From positions 1 through 64,000 of the forward strand of contig CACKTD010000001.1 in NCBI GenBank assembly GCA_902603055.1: a stretch of 64,000 nt of DNA, read 5' to 3'. The DNA comes from Coxiellaceae bacterium (lineage in GTDB: Bacteria; Pseudomonadota; Gammaproteobacteria; Comchoanobacterales; Comchoanobacteraceae). This document shows, piece after piece, positions 63,227-64,000 of the stretch; positions within the stretch are counted from its first letter, which is position 1; each line of letters opens with the position of its first letter. Position numbers and translations under genes: made by a program. Under the pieces are notes generated by a model that did not search any database, had not been told where the DNA came from, and saw nothing but the letters and a program-made list of their open reading frames with translations.

Positions 63227-64000
63227 CTAAAATAATTCGCTTACCGATTGGTGGGCTATCACTCGCTTGATTGTTTCAGCGAGCAACCCGCCAAGGGGTA
63301 ATACTCTAATTTTAGTAGATTTTTTGGATTTTGTGTTCAATGGTATTGAATCAGAGACTGTTAACTGTGTTATTTCAGATTCTTCAATCAGTTCTAAGGC
63401 TGGTTTTGATAGTACGGCATGCGTACAATAGGCATAAATGTTTTTGGCTCCAGCATCCTTCAATGCCTTTGCTGCTTGGGTTAAAGTCCCTGCTGTATCA
63501 ACAATGTCATCAATAATGACACAATCTAAACCGTTCACATCACCAATGATATTCATGACTTCTGCTTTATTTGGTGCTTGTCTTCTTTTATCAACAATTA
63601 CAAGGTGACTATCTGGCACCTTTTTAACTACGGCACGGGCTCTTACAACACCGCCAACATCAGGTGAAACCACTGCACAACCGGTAAGTTCTTGTGATAT
63701 TAGGTCTTCGATGATGACTCTTGAGAAATAGAGGTTGTCAGCAGGTATATCAAAGAAGCCTTGAATTTGGTCAGCATGTAAGTCAACAGTGATAATCCGT
63801 TGTATGCCTGTTGTGACAATTAAGTTGGCAATGACTTTTGCACTAATGGGCACACGTGAGTTCCTAGGGCGACGGTCTTGTCGGCCATAGCCATAATATG
63901 GAATAACAGCTGTTATGGTTGAAACAGATGCACGTTTTAATGCGTCAGCAATTAGCAAAATTTCAAGAATTGAGTCATTGACAGGGTTACACGTAGATTG
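63227..64000 (-). CDS. prs: Ribose-phosphate pyrophosphokinase, 5' part outside window
   Basis: The reading frame is open to the right edge, so the N-terminus is missing; 257 residues are visible. QSTCNPVNDSILE at the edge, GYGRQDRR, ITVDLHADQIQGFFDIP and the PRPP-binding VIIDDIVDTAGTL identify PRPP synthetase. It consumes ribose-5-phosphate and ATP, so it also connects to the pentose phosphate reactions encoded at 16-18 kb. Confidence 0.95.
   Translation of the reverse strand, partial: QSTCNPVNDSILEILLIADALKRASVSTITAVIPYYGYGRQDRRPRNSRVPISAKVIANLIVTTGIQRIITVDLHADQIQGFFDIPADNLYFSRVIIEDLISQELTGCAVVSPDVGGVVRARAVVKKVPDSHLVIVDKRRQAPNKAEVMNIIGDVNGLDCVIIDDIVDTAGTLTQAAKALKDAGAKNIYAYCTHAVLSKPALELIEESEITQLTVSDSIPLNTKSKKSTKIRVLPLGGLLAETIKRVIAHQSVSELF

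Noticed and set aside
1-64000. rRNA, tRNA, CRISPR arrays, insertion sequences and prophage genes
   Set aside because: I looked for their hallmarks in all intergenic stretches and saw none; a tRNA-scan and an IS search would be needed to exclude them fully.

Overview
The window looks like a chromosomal segment of an AT-rich gammaproteobacterium with a compact genome. The basis is gene content and order, not a database search: prs-rplY-pth-ychF, rpmH-rnpA-yidC-mnmE, hemA-prfA, ftsY divergent from an M16 protease pair plus rsmD, flavodoxin-type hemG, hda and waaA. Many neighbours overlap by 1-65 bases. yidD and prmC are missing from their usual places, and dnaA is not beside the apparent origin. 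These traits and the general flavour of the genes recall Legionellales/Coxiellales-like, host-associated lineages, but that placement is an inference. I saw no rRNA, tRNA, CRISPR array, insertion sequence or prophage.

Layout. 1-10 kb: end of engB, an unusual long erpA, yaaA, an S24-type regulator, a TolC-like protein, rpmB-rpmG, ihfB, dcd, apbC, yggS, then hemA-prfA-apaH. 10.3-18.7 kb (minus strand): one tightly packed series tkt-gap-pgk-pyk-small membrane protein-DUF47-purine nucleoside phosphorylase-pit. It joins nucleoside phosphorolysis, phosphate uptake, the pentose phosphate pathway and lower glycolysis. 18.8-24.6 kb: a DUF2203 gene, a 1504-residue helical repeat protein of unknown function, and hda. 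24.6-35.5 kb: priA, a stand-alone GT51 glycosyltransferase, rnt, fadD, a rubredoxin/hydrolase/PQ-loop group, hemL, waaA and glmS.

35.5-39.1 kb is the most accessory-looking part. It holds ypeA with a broken tandem copy, a 27-codon ORF directly before an SMR transporter, hemG, a secreted orphan, a DUF6165 gene and a membrane protein resembling the AIG1/FAR-17a family. 39.1-49.8 kb: an SCP2 protein, mnmG, ftsY, two M16 proteins, rsmD, parAB, a PAP2 membrane protein, metK and a secreted orphan.

49.87-50.10 kb has the hallmarks of oriC: two DnaA boxes fitting TTATNCACA, two near-boxes and a long AT-only tract. A consensus promoter for rpmH follows. Strand composition in a few hand-counted lines changes sign across this point. 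50-64 kb: rpmH-rnpA-yidC-mnmE-MFS-tatD, yceF/mutM, a ferredoxin, coaD, sodB, rsmB, a DamX-like ATPase with a likely SPOR domain, and ychF-pth-rplY-prs, with prs cut by the window end.

The most interesting candidates are the nucleoside-to-pyruvate gene series, the 1504-residue repeat protein, the ypeA duplication with the putative leader ORF, the AIG1-like protein, and an origin without dnaA.
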